Assembly (NCBI GenBank): GCA_002344345.1
Contig: DDTL01000113.1
Coordinates: 1-9,691 of the forward strand
Origin: Saprospiraceae bacterium UBA2365
Lineage (GTDB): Bacteria > Bacteroidota > Bacteroidia > Chitinophagales > Saprospiraceae
DNA: 9,691 nucleotides
Direction of reading: 5' to 3'
Positions 1 through 6,727 of this stretch are shown one piece after another (within the stretch, counting starts at the first letter, position 1; each line of letters begins with the position of its first letter). The notes under the pieces were generated by a model. That model saw nothing but the letters and a program-made list of their open reading frames with translations, did not search any database and was not told the DNA's origin. The translations under genes and the position numbers were made by a program.

Positions 1-102
1 TGCGATCTCTTTTTGTTTTGGGGATGTCCGTCAGAAAAAATGTTCGGTATTATTCAAAAACCACAATTTGACATTCAAAAATTACAATTTACCCTCTCTG
101 TT

Positions 103-227
103 GTCTGAAGTTTGCAACGTCAGACTTGTATCATTCCCGACTATGCCTGTAACCTTAATCCAAATCTGGATGTTTCGGAAACAAGGAGGAAAATCCACCA
201 CTTTTAATACACTGAAATGATCCTCCT
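103..227. repeat. Cluster of three short inverted repeats
   Basis: Three inverted repeats lie close together. GTCTGA (103-108) pairs with TCAGAC (120-125), and an inner GTT/AAC gives a stem with one A-G mismatch and a TGC loop. TGTTTCGGAAACA (171-183) is an almost perfect palindrome. AGGAGGA (184-190) pairs with TCCTCCT (221-227) across a 30-base loop. None is followed by a clear T-run, so they are not obvious intrinsic terminators. They could be folded RNA, protein-binding sites, or chance in AT-rich sequence. Confidence 0.3.
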
Positions 228-393
228 GTAGACAAAATCAAGCCTATGATCACAGTTTTGGCTGGTAAATGATCAGTTTTAAATCAAAAATCCTTAATTT
301 TAGCCCTTTGATCTGATTTTTTAGTCAATTATCTTTTTGTTGACTTACAAGTGATTTTTGAGCAAAATCAACAGTTTTAAAATCATAAAATAG

Positions 394-402
394 TAGGTTT
401 TG
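394..402 (+). promoter_or_regulatory. Possible Bacteroidota -7 element for the peptidase gene
   Basis: TAGGTTTTG lies about 42 bases before the ATG at 444. It matches the Bacteroidota -7 consensus TAnnTTTG in seven of eight positions, or in all if one extra spacer base is allowed. A matching -33 TTTG at the usual 19-21 base distance is missing. The same nine bases occur on the minus strand upstream of the lipoprotein gene (8527-8535). This is a suggestion only. Confidence 0.22.
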
Positions 403-443
403 AATTAAAAATCCATTTTGCATACATTAATAAATCACTAATT

Positions 444-1586
444 ATGAAAAAGCTTGTTCTATTTGTATTGACAACTATTTTTTTATTCAGTATTGCTGTC
501 GGACAATCTCCAAAAGACAGTCTGTATCAATTTAAAACCATCACTTCGGTCGAAACCACTCCGGTAAAAAACCAGGGTTCATCAGGAACCTGCTGGAATT
601 ACAGCGCCTCATCATTCGTGGAAACAGAAATACTTCGCGAAACCGGAAAATTGTATGACCTCTCTGAAATGTTTACTACGTTTAACTCCTACATAGACAA
701 AGCCAATGCCTACGTTCGCATGCATGGTCACATGAATTTTGGACAGGGTGGCGCTTTGCATGACGTAACCATCATGTTCAAAAAGTATGGTGCCGTACCT
801 CAATCAGTTTTCCCCGGACTGAATTATGGTACATCCGTCAACAAACACGGGGAAATGGATGCAATACTTAAAGTCATCCTGGATGAAGTGGTAAAAAACC
901 ACAATAAACAATTGACTCCTGTGTGGAAACAGGCTTACAAGCGTGTTCTGGAGAGCTACCTTGGAGAATATCCCGAGAACTTTAATTACGAAGGCAAAAA
1001 TTATACGCCCAAATCATTCGCCGAACAGTTAAAGTTTGACCCGGATGCATACATGCAATTTACTTCCTGGACAGATTATCCATATTTTGAAGAAATGACC
1101 GTTTTGGTTCCGGATAATTGGCTTCACCAAAACAGTTACAATTTACCATTGGATGAACTGGAAAAATTGGTTGATTCTGCATTAAAGTCTGGTTATTCTG
1201 TTGCATGGGCCACCGATGTAAGCGAAAAAGGCTTTTCATGGAAAAACGGAGTGGCCATCGTACCGGAAAAACCTTTCGATGACATGACCGAAGATGAGAA
1301 AAAAGTCATGTTCAACGGACCTTCAAATGAAATGATCATCACCCCGGAAGTTCGTCAGGAAGCATTTGATAATTACACCACCACGGATGACCACGGAATG
1401 CACATAGTAGGTCTGGCAAGTGATAAATCCGGAAAAGAATATTATATCGTAAAAAATTCATGGGATACCAAAAATATATTTGAAGGCTACCTTTATGTAA
1501 GTAAGGCTTTTTTCAAATATAAAACGATTTCTTTGATGCTGCATAAAGGTGGAGTTCCAAAAGATTTAATGAAAAAATTGAAATAA
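444..1586 (+). CDS. Secreted C1-family cysteine peptidase (bleomycin hydrolase / aminopeptidase C-like)
   Basis: Predicted papain-fold cysteine peptidase of 380 residues, related to the C1B (bleomycin hydrolase/PepC) group, which trims peptides from their N-termini. Residues 1-20 form a signal peptide (two lysines, a hydrophobic stretch, then VGQS), so the enzyme should leave the cytoplasm. The catalytic set is visible. Gln44 (oxyanion hole) stands six residues before Cys50 in QGSSGTCW, the papain spacing. His317 in DDHGMHIVG aligns with the THAMVLTG histidine of PepC. Asn338 lies in VKNSW. There is no long propeptide between signal and catalytic domain, as in C1B and unlike papain. The protein is shorter than cytosolic bleomycin hydrolases (about 450 residues), and the usual glycine after KNSW is Asp341. 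The ATG fits the signal peptide; no Shine-Dalgarno site is visible. It is monocistronic and convergent with the next gene. The fold is clear; whether it is an amino- or endopeptidase is not. Confidence 0.85.
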   Translation: MKKLVLFVLTTIFLFSIAVGQSPKDSLYQFKTITSVETTPVKNQGSSGTCWNYSASSFVETEILRETGKLYDLSEMFTTFNSYIDKANAYVRMHGHMNFGQGGALHDVTIMFKKYGAVPQSVFPGLNYGTSVNKHGEMDAILKVILDEVVKNHNKQLTPVWKQAYKRVLESYLGEYPENFNYEGKNYTPKSFAEQLKFDPDAYMQFTSWTDYPYFEEMTVLVPDNWLHQNSYNLPLDELEKLVDSALKSGYSVAWATDVSEKGFSWKNGVAIVPEKPFDDMTEDEKKVMFNGPSNEMIITPEVRQEAFDNYTTTDDHGMHIVGLASDKSGKEYYIVKNSWDTKNIFEGYLYVSKAFFKYKTISLMLHKGGVPKDLMKKLK

Positions 1587-1604
1587 AGGACTTGTTTTTC
1601 AATT

Positions 1605-1797
1605 TTGAGTCTACTCCGAAAAGTTTTTGCCTCCTAAATCCCCACTGACGTTTTCAGTCAGTACATGCCTAAAAGGAGACTTTTAATTTGTTGATTTCCA
1701 ATCGTTTCCCTTTAGTCTTGTGCTGATCAATGAGTCAGTAGGTCGGGGCAAAAAACGAATGAAAATCAACAAATTGGACTTTTCGGAGCAAACTCAA
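1605..1797. mobile_element. Foldback MITE-like element with two nested pairs of inverted arms
   Basis: The outer arms are 1605-1624 and 1778-1797, complementary at 18 of 20 positions and sharing the core CTCCGAAAAGT. The inner arms are 1685-1707 and 1753-1775, complementary at 21 of 23 positions (core AATTTGTTGATTT). On the right the two arms are separated by 2 bases; on the left by 60. The simplest reading is a single arm of about 45 bases, whose left copy was later split by an insert (1625-1684). The loop (1708-1752) has no coding capacity. The structure resembles a non-autonomous transposable element or foldback repeat. I see no certain target-site duplication and cannot name a parent insertion-sequence family. 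It sits between convergent genes, just after the peptidase stop codon, where its hairpin would also shape the 3' end of that transcript. Confidence 0.6.
1625..1684. repeat. Palindromic insert within the left arm of the foldback element
   Basis: These bases are absent from the matching right arm, which has only 2 bases at that place. The insert has its own symmetry: CTCCT (1631-1635) against AGGAG (1674-1678) near its ends, and a perfect hairpin ACTGAC (1644-1649) / GTCAGT (1657-1662) with a 7-base loop at its centre. It looks like a small palindromic repeat that landed inside an older one. I recall similar CCTCCTAAATCCCC-type text in intergenic regions of other Bacteroidota, but could not check this. 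Confidence 0.45.
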
Positions 1798-1856
1798 TTT
1801 TTATATTTTAAACAGCATTTTTACAATAAGATTTTATTATTATTTTAGGGCTTGGT

Positions 1857-1920
1857 TGCATTTTTCAAAATTTTGTAATAACATTGCAAATACAAAAATT
1901 TTCCTCAGAAAACCAATGCA
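1857..1920. repeat. AT-rich inverted repeat between foldback element and terminator
   Basis: TGCATT (1857-1862) pairs with AATGCA (1915-1920). Inside, AAAATTTTGTA (1867-1877) pairs with 1891-1902 with one bulged base, leaving a 13-base loop. The right arm also has unpaired sequence, so the structure is imperfect. The low GC content makes chance plausible. Confidence 0.3.
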
Positions 1921-1922
1921 TC

Positions 1923-1968
1923 TAAAATAAAAAAAGGGCCTTCCATGAAGTGCCCTTTTTTATTTTAT
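1923..1968. terminator. Bidirectional intrinsic terminator between convergent genes
   Basis: A GGGC/GCCC stem (1936-1939 and 1952-1955) is extended inward by CTTC/GAAG around a CAT loop, with one bulged T. It is flanked by an A-run on the left and a T-run on the right, so a U-tract follows the hairpin in either direction. On the minus strand it lies about 11 bases after the EF-G paralogue stop codon. On the plus strand it would catch transcripts leaving the peptidase gene. Confidence 0.88.
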
Positions 1969-1978
1969 GATTCAAGGA

Positions 1979-4105
1979 TCATTCTTCTGTCTGAGACTCC
2001 TGATACTCCTTGATCAGTTTTTGCTGCAGATCTGTCGGAACAGGGTTATACTCCTTAAAAGTTTGTTTGAATTTTGCCCTTCCCTGTGTCAATGCTCTCA
2101 ATGTGGAGGAATACTGATACATTTCTGACAACGGTACGGCTGTGATGATCTTTTGGTACAATCCCTCAGTGTCCATTCCCAGAATGATCGCTCTTCTTGT
2201 TTGAAGGTCTCCCATCACATCACCTGTTACGGATTCAGGACAAAGGATCTCTACCTCATAAATTGGTTCCAGCAATTGAGGTGCTGCTTTGAGGAAAGAA
2301 TCCTTGAATGCATACGAGGCGGCAATCATGAACGCCATATCACTGGAGTCCACGGAGTGCATTTTACCGTCAAAAACTGAAATTCTGATATCCTGGCAGT
2401 TGGAACCCGTCAAAGGACCTTCTTCCATTTTTTGAAGTACCCCTTTCTTGATGGCGCTTGAGTAGTTTTTGTCGATGGCTCCTCCTACTATACACCATAG
2501 GAATGACAATTTTCCTCCCCACTTGAGGTCTTCCAATTCCACATTCCTTACAGTAAGTCCAGCCGGATCCGGCATGCCTTCGTAGTATGGCTCTACCCTC
2601 ATGTGCACCTCTGCAAACTGACCAGAACCTCCCGTTTGTTTCTTATGTCTGTATACTCCGTCAATTGTTTTAGTGATAGTTTCTCTATAGGGAACTTTAG
2701 GCTTGGTAAATTCCATGGAAATTCCATTCATCTTTTCAATCCGGTATTTGATAATATCCAGATGGAGTTGTCCCTGACCATGAACGATCGTTTGTTTCAA
2801 AGTTTGGCTGATCTCAATCCTCAAAGTCGGATCTTCCTCTTCGATACTATGCAGCGCCTTCATGAGTTTTTCCATTTCTGCTTTTCCAGGAGGTACGATT
2901 GCTTCCTGAATCCGCGGTGTCGGAAAATGAATTTCTTCAAGCATCAGATCAGCGTCTTTTGGTCCTAGCGTATTGTTGGTATGCGAATTTTTTAATTTGA
3001 CCGTCACCCCGATATCCCCGGCACGCAATTCCTCTACCGGAGTCCTTGTTTTACCGTTTGAGACAAATAGCTGGTTTAACCTTTCACCGCCCCTCAGGTT
3101 GAGGTTATGGATGTCCATACCTGTCTTAATGGTTCCAGAGTAAACTTTGAAGTAAGATACAAGACCTACCTGAGGTTCAGACATCGTTTTATAAATGAAC
3201 ATGATAGGTTCGCCTTCCTGTTTGCAATCAAGTGATTTTCCATTTGCCAATGGTGCAGGCGGTGTAATGGCTGGCGAAGGTGCTACATCATTGATAAAGC
3301 CCATGATCCTGCCACTGCCCATATTTAATTTTGCTGCTGAAATAAAAACCGGAAAAAAATTCTGATTCGCTAAAGCCGCTGTCATACCTTCTGCCAATTC
3401 AGATTCTGACAAGTTGCCCTCATCAAAAAACTTTTCCATCAGTGTTTCATCCATTTCAGCAGCCACTTCCACGAGTTCATTGTGCAATTCCTGTGCTTTG
3501 GCCATTACATCTTCAGGTATAGCTTTTTTCTCTGGCTTTCCGCCCGTAGGGGGAAAAACATACATCACCATCCTCAAGGCATCGATGATGCTGTTGAATC
3601 CGGAACCCTCATTGTATGGAAACTGAACTACTTTAACTTTTGGGCCAAAACGTTCCTTCACCTGATCAACCGTGTTGCTGTAATCAGATTTATCATGGTC
3701 CACCTGATTGATGATAAACATGGCAGGCGTTTTAAACTTTTCAACATACTCCCATGCCAATTCAGTTCCGACTTCCAATCCATTGGTAGCATTCAAAACC
3801 ATTAAGGCAGTATCTGCTACTTTCAATGATGAAACAACTTCTCCGACAAAATCATCCAACCCGGGAGTATCGATGATATTGATCTTGCTATCCTTCCAGC
3901 TTGCATGCATCAATGTACTGAAAATAGAATTTTGCTTTTCTTTTTCAATGTTTGTGAAATCTGAAGTGGTAGAACCTCCCTCGATCGTACCTATCCTGTC
4001 AATTTCTTTCGCTTCATATAGCATTGCCTCGCAAAGGGAAGTTTTACCACAGCCCGAGTGTCCAAGCAAGACAACATTCCTGATTTTTGTAGTATCGAAA
4101 ACCAT
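1979..4105 (-). CDS. fusA2: Elongation factor G paralogue, EF-G2 type, with degenerate GTPase motifs
   Basis: A 708-residue protein of full EF-G length that should act in ribosomal translocation. The P-loop is intact (GHSGCGKT, 15-22). The rest of the G domain departs from EF-G: switch I has EKQNSI (56-61) instead of RGITI; G3 reads DTPGL (79-83) instead of DTPGH, so the catalytic histidine is Leu83 (TTG at 3857-3859); G4 reads NQVD (133-136) instead of NKxD; G5 is SAAK (256-259). Domains II (from about 300), III (about 394-465), IV and V are EF-G-like. Domain IV has HKKQTGGSGQF (487-497) and keeps the tip histidine His583 in HSVDSSDMAF, followed by the PLLEP- and GDLxxRR-type segments of domain V. 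From memory, Bacteroides thetaiotaomicron EF-G2 has similar G3/G4 changes, lacks GTPase activity and helps translation during starvation; this gene is probably its orthologue. A second, canonical fusA should exist elsewhere. The ATG start gives the family's N-terminus. A terminator upstream (4290-4331) implies its own promoter in the AT-rich 4106-4289 gap, where I find only weak -7 matches. Confidence 0.9.
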   Translation of the reverse strand: MVFDTTKIRNVVLLGHSGCGKTSLCEAMLYEAKEIDRIGTIEGGSTTSDFTNIEKEKQNSIFSTLMHASWKDSKINIIDTPGLDDFVGEVVSSLKVADTALMVLNATNGLEVGTELAWEYVEKFKTPAMFIINQVDHDKSDYSNTVDQVKERFGPKVKVVQFPYNEGSGFNSIIDALRMVMYVFPPTGGKPEKKAIPEDVMAKAQELHNELVEVAAEMDETLMEKFFDEGNLSESELAEGMTAALANQNFFPVFISAAKLNMGSGRIMGFINDVAPSPAITPPAPLANGKSLDCKQEGEPIMFIYKTMSEPQVGLVSYFKVYSGTIKTGMDIHNLNLRGGERLNQLFVSNGKTRTPVEELRAGDIGVTVKLKNSHTNNTLGPKDADLMLEEIHFPTPRIQEAIVPPGKAEMEKLMKALHSIEEEDPTLRIEISQTLKQTIVHGQGQLHLDIIKYRIEKMNGISMEFTKPKVPYRETITKTIDGVYRHKKQTGGSGQFAEVHMRVEPYYEGMPDPAGLTVRNVELEDLKWGGKLSFLWCIVGGAIDKNYSSAIKKGVLQKMEEGPLTGSNCQDIRISVFDGKMHSVDSSDMAFMIAASYAFKDSFLKAAPQLLEPIYEVEILCPESVTGDVMGDLQTRRAIILGMDTEGLYQKIITAVPLSEMYQYSSTLRALTQGRAKFKQTFKEYNPVPTDLQQKLIKEYQESQTEE

Positions 4106-4289
4106 AAATTAAAATTTATTTTAATAATAATATTTCAAAGAGGGCTGAAAGTACACAGAATATTGAAACTAACCAAATGTCCCGCGAAATATCACTTCCC
4201 TCTTTATAAAATTTAAAAAAAATGTATGTCTAATTAACTGATATTTAATGATAATAAATTTTTATACCATTTTGGCAATATGAAAAATC

Positions 4290-4331
4290 AAAAAAAAATG
4301 AACAAACAAACAATATAAAATTTTGTTCATT
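4290..4331 (-). terminator. AT-rich intrinsic terminator after the flippase gene
   Basis: AATGAACAAA (4297-4306) and TTTGTTCATT (4322-4331) form a perfect 10-bp stem with a 15-base loop. On the minus strand the stem runs into a T-run (complement of A4290-4298). It starts four bases after the flippase stop codon. The stem is poor in G and C, so it may be weaker than the 1923-1968 terminator. Confidence 0.65.
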
Positions 4332-4334
4332 CCT

Positions 4335-5789
4335 TCACCGGTTCAAAAGCTTTTGTTCCCTCCTGAAATCCTTCCATTTCATTAATCCAAATCCGAGCAT
4401 AACTAAAAAAACCAGCAATTCAAAAATGATCAATTCAACCAACCATTCACTTTTCCCGCCAAACTTCAAGAAAACCAATCCTAAAATTCCAACACTTAAT
4501 ATAAAGCCGGTCCTTCTGAAAAATAACCGGAAATTGAATTTTATATCAAATATCCTGATGCTCAGCAAATATTGCCCTCCCAAAACAAAAAACTGTGTCC
4601 CGATCGTTGTGATGGCTGCTCCCATTGCTCCAAAACGTGGAATAAATATTGTGTTGAGCACTAAATTGATCCCCACTCCGACAAATAATATTCTGTTCAT
4701 TGAACGTAAAGCTTTGGCAGCAGTCAAAAGTGTCCCGTAATGATACGACAGACTCGTGGCAAAAAAACTGGCAAGCAATAAATACATCAAATTTACATAG
4801 CTGTTTTCCATGTGATTAGGATACATCATGGACATGATCTCATTGGCATATAACCCTATTCCCGCAATTAAAGCAACAGATGCACTCAAAATCAAATTGT
4901 GTCCTGTTCTTATCAGTTTATCCAGTTCTTTTTTGGAATGCATCAGAGAACTGAACATCGGAAGCAACAGCACGGCAAACAGATATCCTACCATATTGAG
5001 TGCGTCATAAATCCTGAACGAAGCTGCATATATTCCGGCTTCATAGGCCTTGTCATCCAGCATTCTTTCCAACATAAATCCATCCATGCGGTTATACAGA
5101 GACATCAGGATAATTACCAGTGAAAATGGCAGTGACTTTTGAATGATGTCCTTGCTCAAGGTTAAGTCAAAAGAAATTCTGATCATTCCTGCCAGACTGA
5201 AGTTGATGCCCAATACCATTACAAAAACCAGGCTATAGGCGATCGTTTGTGCCAAAATAAAGTCATACAAACTGAAAGAGCTACCGCTGTTTCTCACGAA
5301 AAGCATCCAGCCCAATATCATGATCAGTAATATTTTATCCACGACAGATATCAGACTATCCAATCGGTAATGTCCTGTGGCAGAAATATTGGTTCTTAAA
5401 TATAAAATAAAGGACATCAATACAAAATTTATGCTAACCCATATAAATATTATAATGGAACCGGAAGAATATCCGATCAGTAATGCTCCTGTCAAACCGG
5501 CTATCAGGTAGATCAGGGACAATCCGGCTTTTAGTCCAAGAATTTTGGGAAGATACAATCTCAGCAGTGAATGATCCCGGGAGACAGCTGTACTGTTAAA
5601 ATTCTGAATTCCGAGATCCGCAAGGATCTGAAGCATCATGGCAAAATTGAAAACTCCGAAATAAAGCCCATATTCATTGGGCCCCAACGTGTCCTGTACC
5701 CGGGATTCAATAAAAAAAATATATACTGGCTTAACCAAAAAATTGATCAGGATCAGAAATACTATATTGATCAGGAATTCTCTTTTCAA
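4335..5789 (-). CDS. MOP-superfamily polysaccharide flippase (Wzx/RfbX-like)
   Basis: A 484-residue inner-membrane protein with about 14 predicted membrane segments (roughly 8-28, 43-62, 85-107, 111-131, 145-165, 177-199, 217-232, 262-281, 297-316, 331-351, 366-384, 386-408, 427-443, 449-470). Length and layout fit the polysaccharide-transport branch of the MOP exporters, which flip lipid-linked glycans from the inner to the outer leaflet. Family-like motifs include YNRMDGFMLERML (232-244) and GAMGAAITT (387-395). The exact substrate is unknown. The start is the TTG at 5787-5789: an in-frame TGA lies nine codons upstream and the first in-frame ATG is Met51, which would remove the first membrane helix. 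The N-terminus KREFLINIVF-LIN resembles Bacteroidota relatives as I remember them. It begins 14 bases after the PPK2 stop codon, so the two are very likely co-transcribed. No glycosyltransferase or other capsule gene lies nearby, so this is an orphan flippase. Confidence 0.85.
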   Translation of the reverse strand: MKREFLINIVFLILINFLVKPVYIFFIESRVQDTLGPNEYGLYFGVFNFAMMLQILADLGIQNFNSTAVSRDHSLLRLYLPKILGLKAGLSLIYLIAGLTGALLIGYSSGSIIIFIWVSINFVLMSFILYLRTNISATGHYRLDSLISVVDKILLIMILGWMLFVRNSGSSFSLYDFILAQTIAYSLVFVMVLGINFSLAGMIRISFDLTLSKDIIQKSLPFSLVIILMSLYNRMDGFMLERMLDDKAYEAGIYAASFRIYDALNMVGYLFAVLLLPMFSSLMHSKKELDKLIRTGHNLILSASVALIAGIGLYANEIMSMMYPNHMENSYVNLMYLLLASFFATSLSYHYGTLLTAAKALRSMNRILFVGVGINLVLNTIFIPRFGAMGAAITTIGTQFFVLGGQYLLSIRIFDIKFNFRLFFRRTGFILSVGILGLVFLKFGGKSEWLVELIIFELLVFLVMLGFGLMKWKDFRREQKLLNR

Positions 5790-5803
5790 TTCAGCTTTAT
5801 TTA

Positions 5804-6658
5804 TCAGATTTCATCCAGTTCATTCGGATTTTTACCGTAAATGGCAGGAATCCAGTTTTGACTGGTGATCGGTGGTCTTTTATAATTTCTGTCTACCTGC
5901 CTTTTTGGCATTTTGATTGCAGGCGGGACAAAATCTTCATATGGGATCAATGAAAGTAAATGCGAAATACAATTCAACCGTGCATGTTTTTTAACATCTG
6001 CATTGACCACGTACCATTTTGCTTTTTCAATATCTGTGTACATGAACATCGCATCTTTTGCTCTTGAATAATCTACCCAGTGTGCCTGAGATTCAATATC
6101 CATCGGACTGAGTTTCCACCGCCTGATCGGATCTGTATTCCTGGATTTGAAACGTTTCTCCTGTTCTTTGGCACTGATGGAAAACCAATATTTGATCAGG
6201 ATAATTCCCGAACGTACCAACATCCTTTCAAACTCAGGGGCTGATCTCAGAAACTCCCGGTACTGTTCATCTGTACAAAAACCCATCACCCTTTCGACAC
6301 CAGCACGGTTATACCAGCTACGGTCAAAAAGAACCATTTCTCCTTCAGCCGGCAGTTGGGAAACATATCGTTGAAAATACCACTGTCCCTTTTCTTTTTC
6401 GGTTGGTGTACCCAAAGCAACCACTTTCACCACCCTGGGATTAAGTATCTGGATAATGCGTTTTATGACTCCACCCTTACCAGCTGCGTCCCTTCCTTCA
6501 AAAAGCACTACCACCTTCAGTTTTTTATTGACGATCCACTGTTGTAGTTTTACAAGTTCGATCTGCAGTCTGAGCAATTCCTTTTCATAAGAGGCATCAT
6601 CCAAAACACCATTCTTGTCATAAACCAACTCAAACTTTTCATTTAAAATTTTCCCCAT
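5804..6658 (-). CDS. ppk2: Polyphosphate kinase 2, class I (polyphosphate:nucleoside diphosphate phosphotransferase)
   Basis: A 284-residue cytosolic enzyme that moves phosphate between polyphosphate and nucleoside diphosphates, making ATP or GTP from polyphosphate. Visible motifs: Walker A FEGRDAAGKGG (53-63), Walker B region VLFDRSWYNRAGVERVMGF (109-127), and the arginine-rich lid KSRNTDPIRRWKLSPMD (171-187), followed by WVDYSRAKDAMFMYT (194-208). The single-domain length and the GRDAAGKGG form, rather than the MDAAGKDG form of AMP-accepting class III enzymes, point to class I. ADP versus GDP preference cannot be read from the sequence. The ATG is preceded by GGAAG seven bases away, a weak ribosome-binding site. 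It sits between the lipoprotein gene (69-base gap) and the flippase gene (14-base gap), probably as the middle gene of an operon. No ppk1 or exopolyphosphatase is in the window. Confidence 0.95.
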   Translation of the reverse strand: MGKILNEKFELVYDKNGVLDDASYEKELLRLQIELVKLQQWIVNKKLKVVVLFEGRDAAGKGGVIKRIIQILNPRVVKVVALGTPTEKEKGQWYFQRYVSQLPAEGEMVLFDRSWYNRAGVERVMGFCTDEQYREFLRSAPEFERMLVRSGIILIKYWFSISAKEQEKRFKSRNTDPIRRWKLSPMDIESQAHWVDYSRAKDAMFMYTDIEKAKWYVVNADVKKHARLNCISHLLSLIPYEDFVPPAIKMPKRQVDRNYKRPPITSQNWIPAIYGKNPNELDEI

Positions 6659-6727
6659 AATACTTCCGGAAATATTGATTATTAAATAATTCGGTGATCT
6701 CAGCCTACCGCACAGATTATTTTTGAT

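Larger units (their letters stand above)
1..443. other. Gene-free leader upstream of the cysteine peptidase
   Basis: I see no convincing reading frame on either strand. The stretch is AT-rich, especially after about 240. It holds three short inverted repeats between 103 and 227 (listed separately), a 6-bp inverted repeat AGTCAA/TTGACT at 323-328 and 340-345, and the word CAGTTTT at 253, 274 and 372. The second and third copies continue into similar AT-rich sequence, so a degenerate direct repeat about 98 bases apart is possible. The left edge may contain the 3' flank of a gene outside the window, but nothing shows which strand it would be on. Confidence 0.6.

Noticed and set aside
1605..1797. 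Foldback element as an ordinary intrinsic terminator of the peptidase gene
   Set aside because: The arms are too long and widely spaced and are not followed by a T-run. A proper bidirectional terminator lies at 1923-1968.
3708..4112. 134-residue plus-strand frame opposite the start of the EF-G paralogue
   Set aside because: It is the antisense shadow of a strongly conserved GTPase domain, with no recognisable protein features of its own. The same holds for the frames at 2603-2968 and 3482-3805.
4106..4289. Full -33/-7 promoter for the EF-G paralogue
   Set aside because: The minus strand shows only partial -7 matches (GACATTTG, CCTCTTTG) without a correctly spaced TTTG -33 box, so I did not list a site.
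4426..4740. 104-residue plus-strand frame opposite the flippase
   Set aside because: Shadow of a membrane-protein gene; no independent start signals or domain.
5804..6658. Thymidylate or other nucleotide kinase instead of PPK2
   Set aside because: GRDAAGKGG, the DRSWYNRAGVE Walker B region and the RNTDPIRRWKLSP lid are PPK2 signatures.
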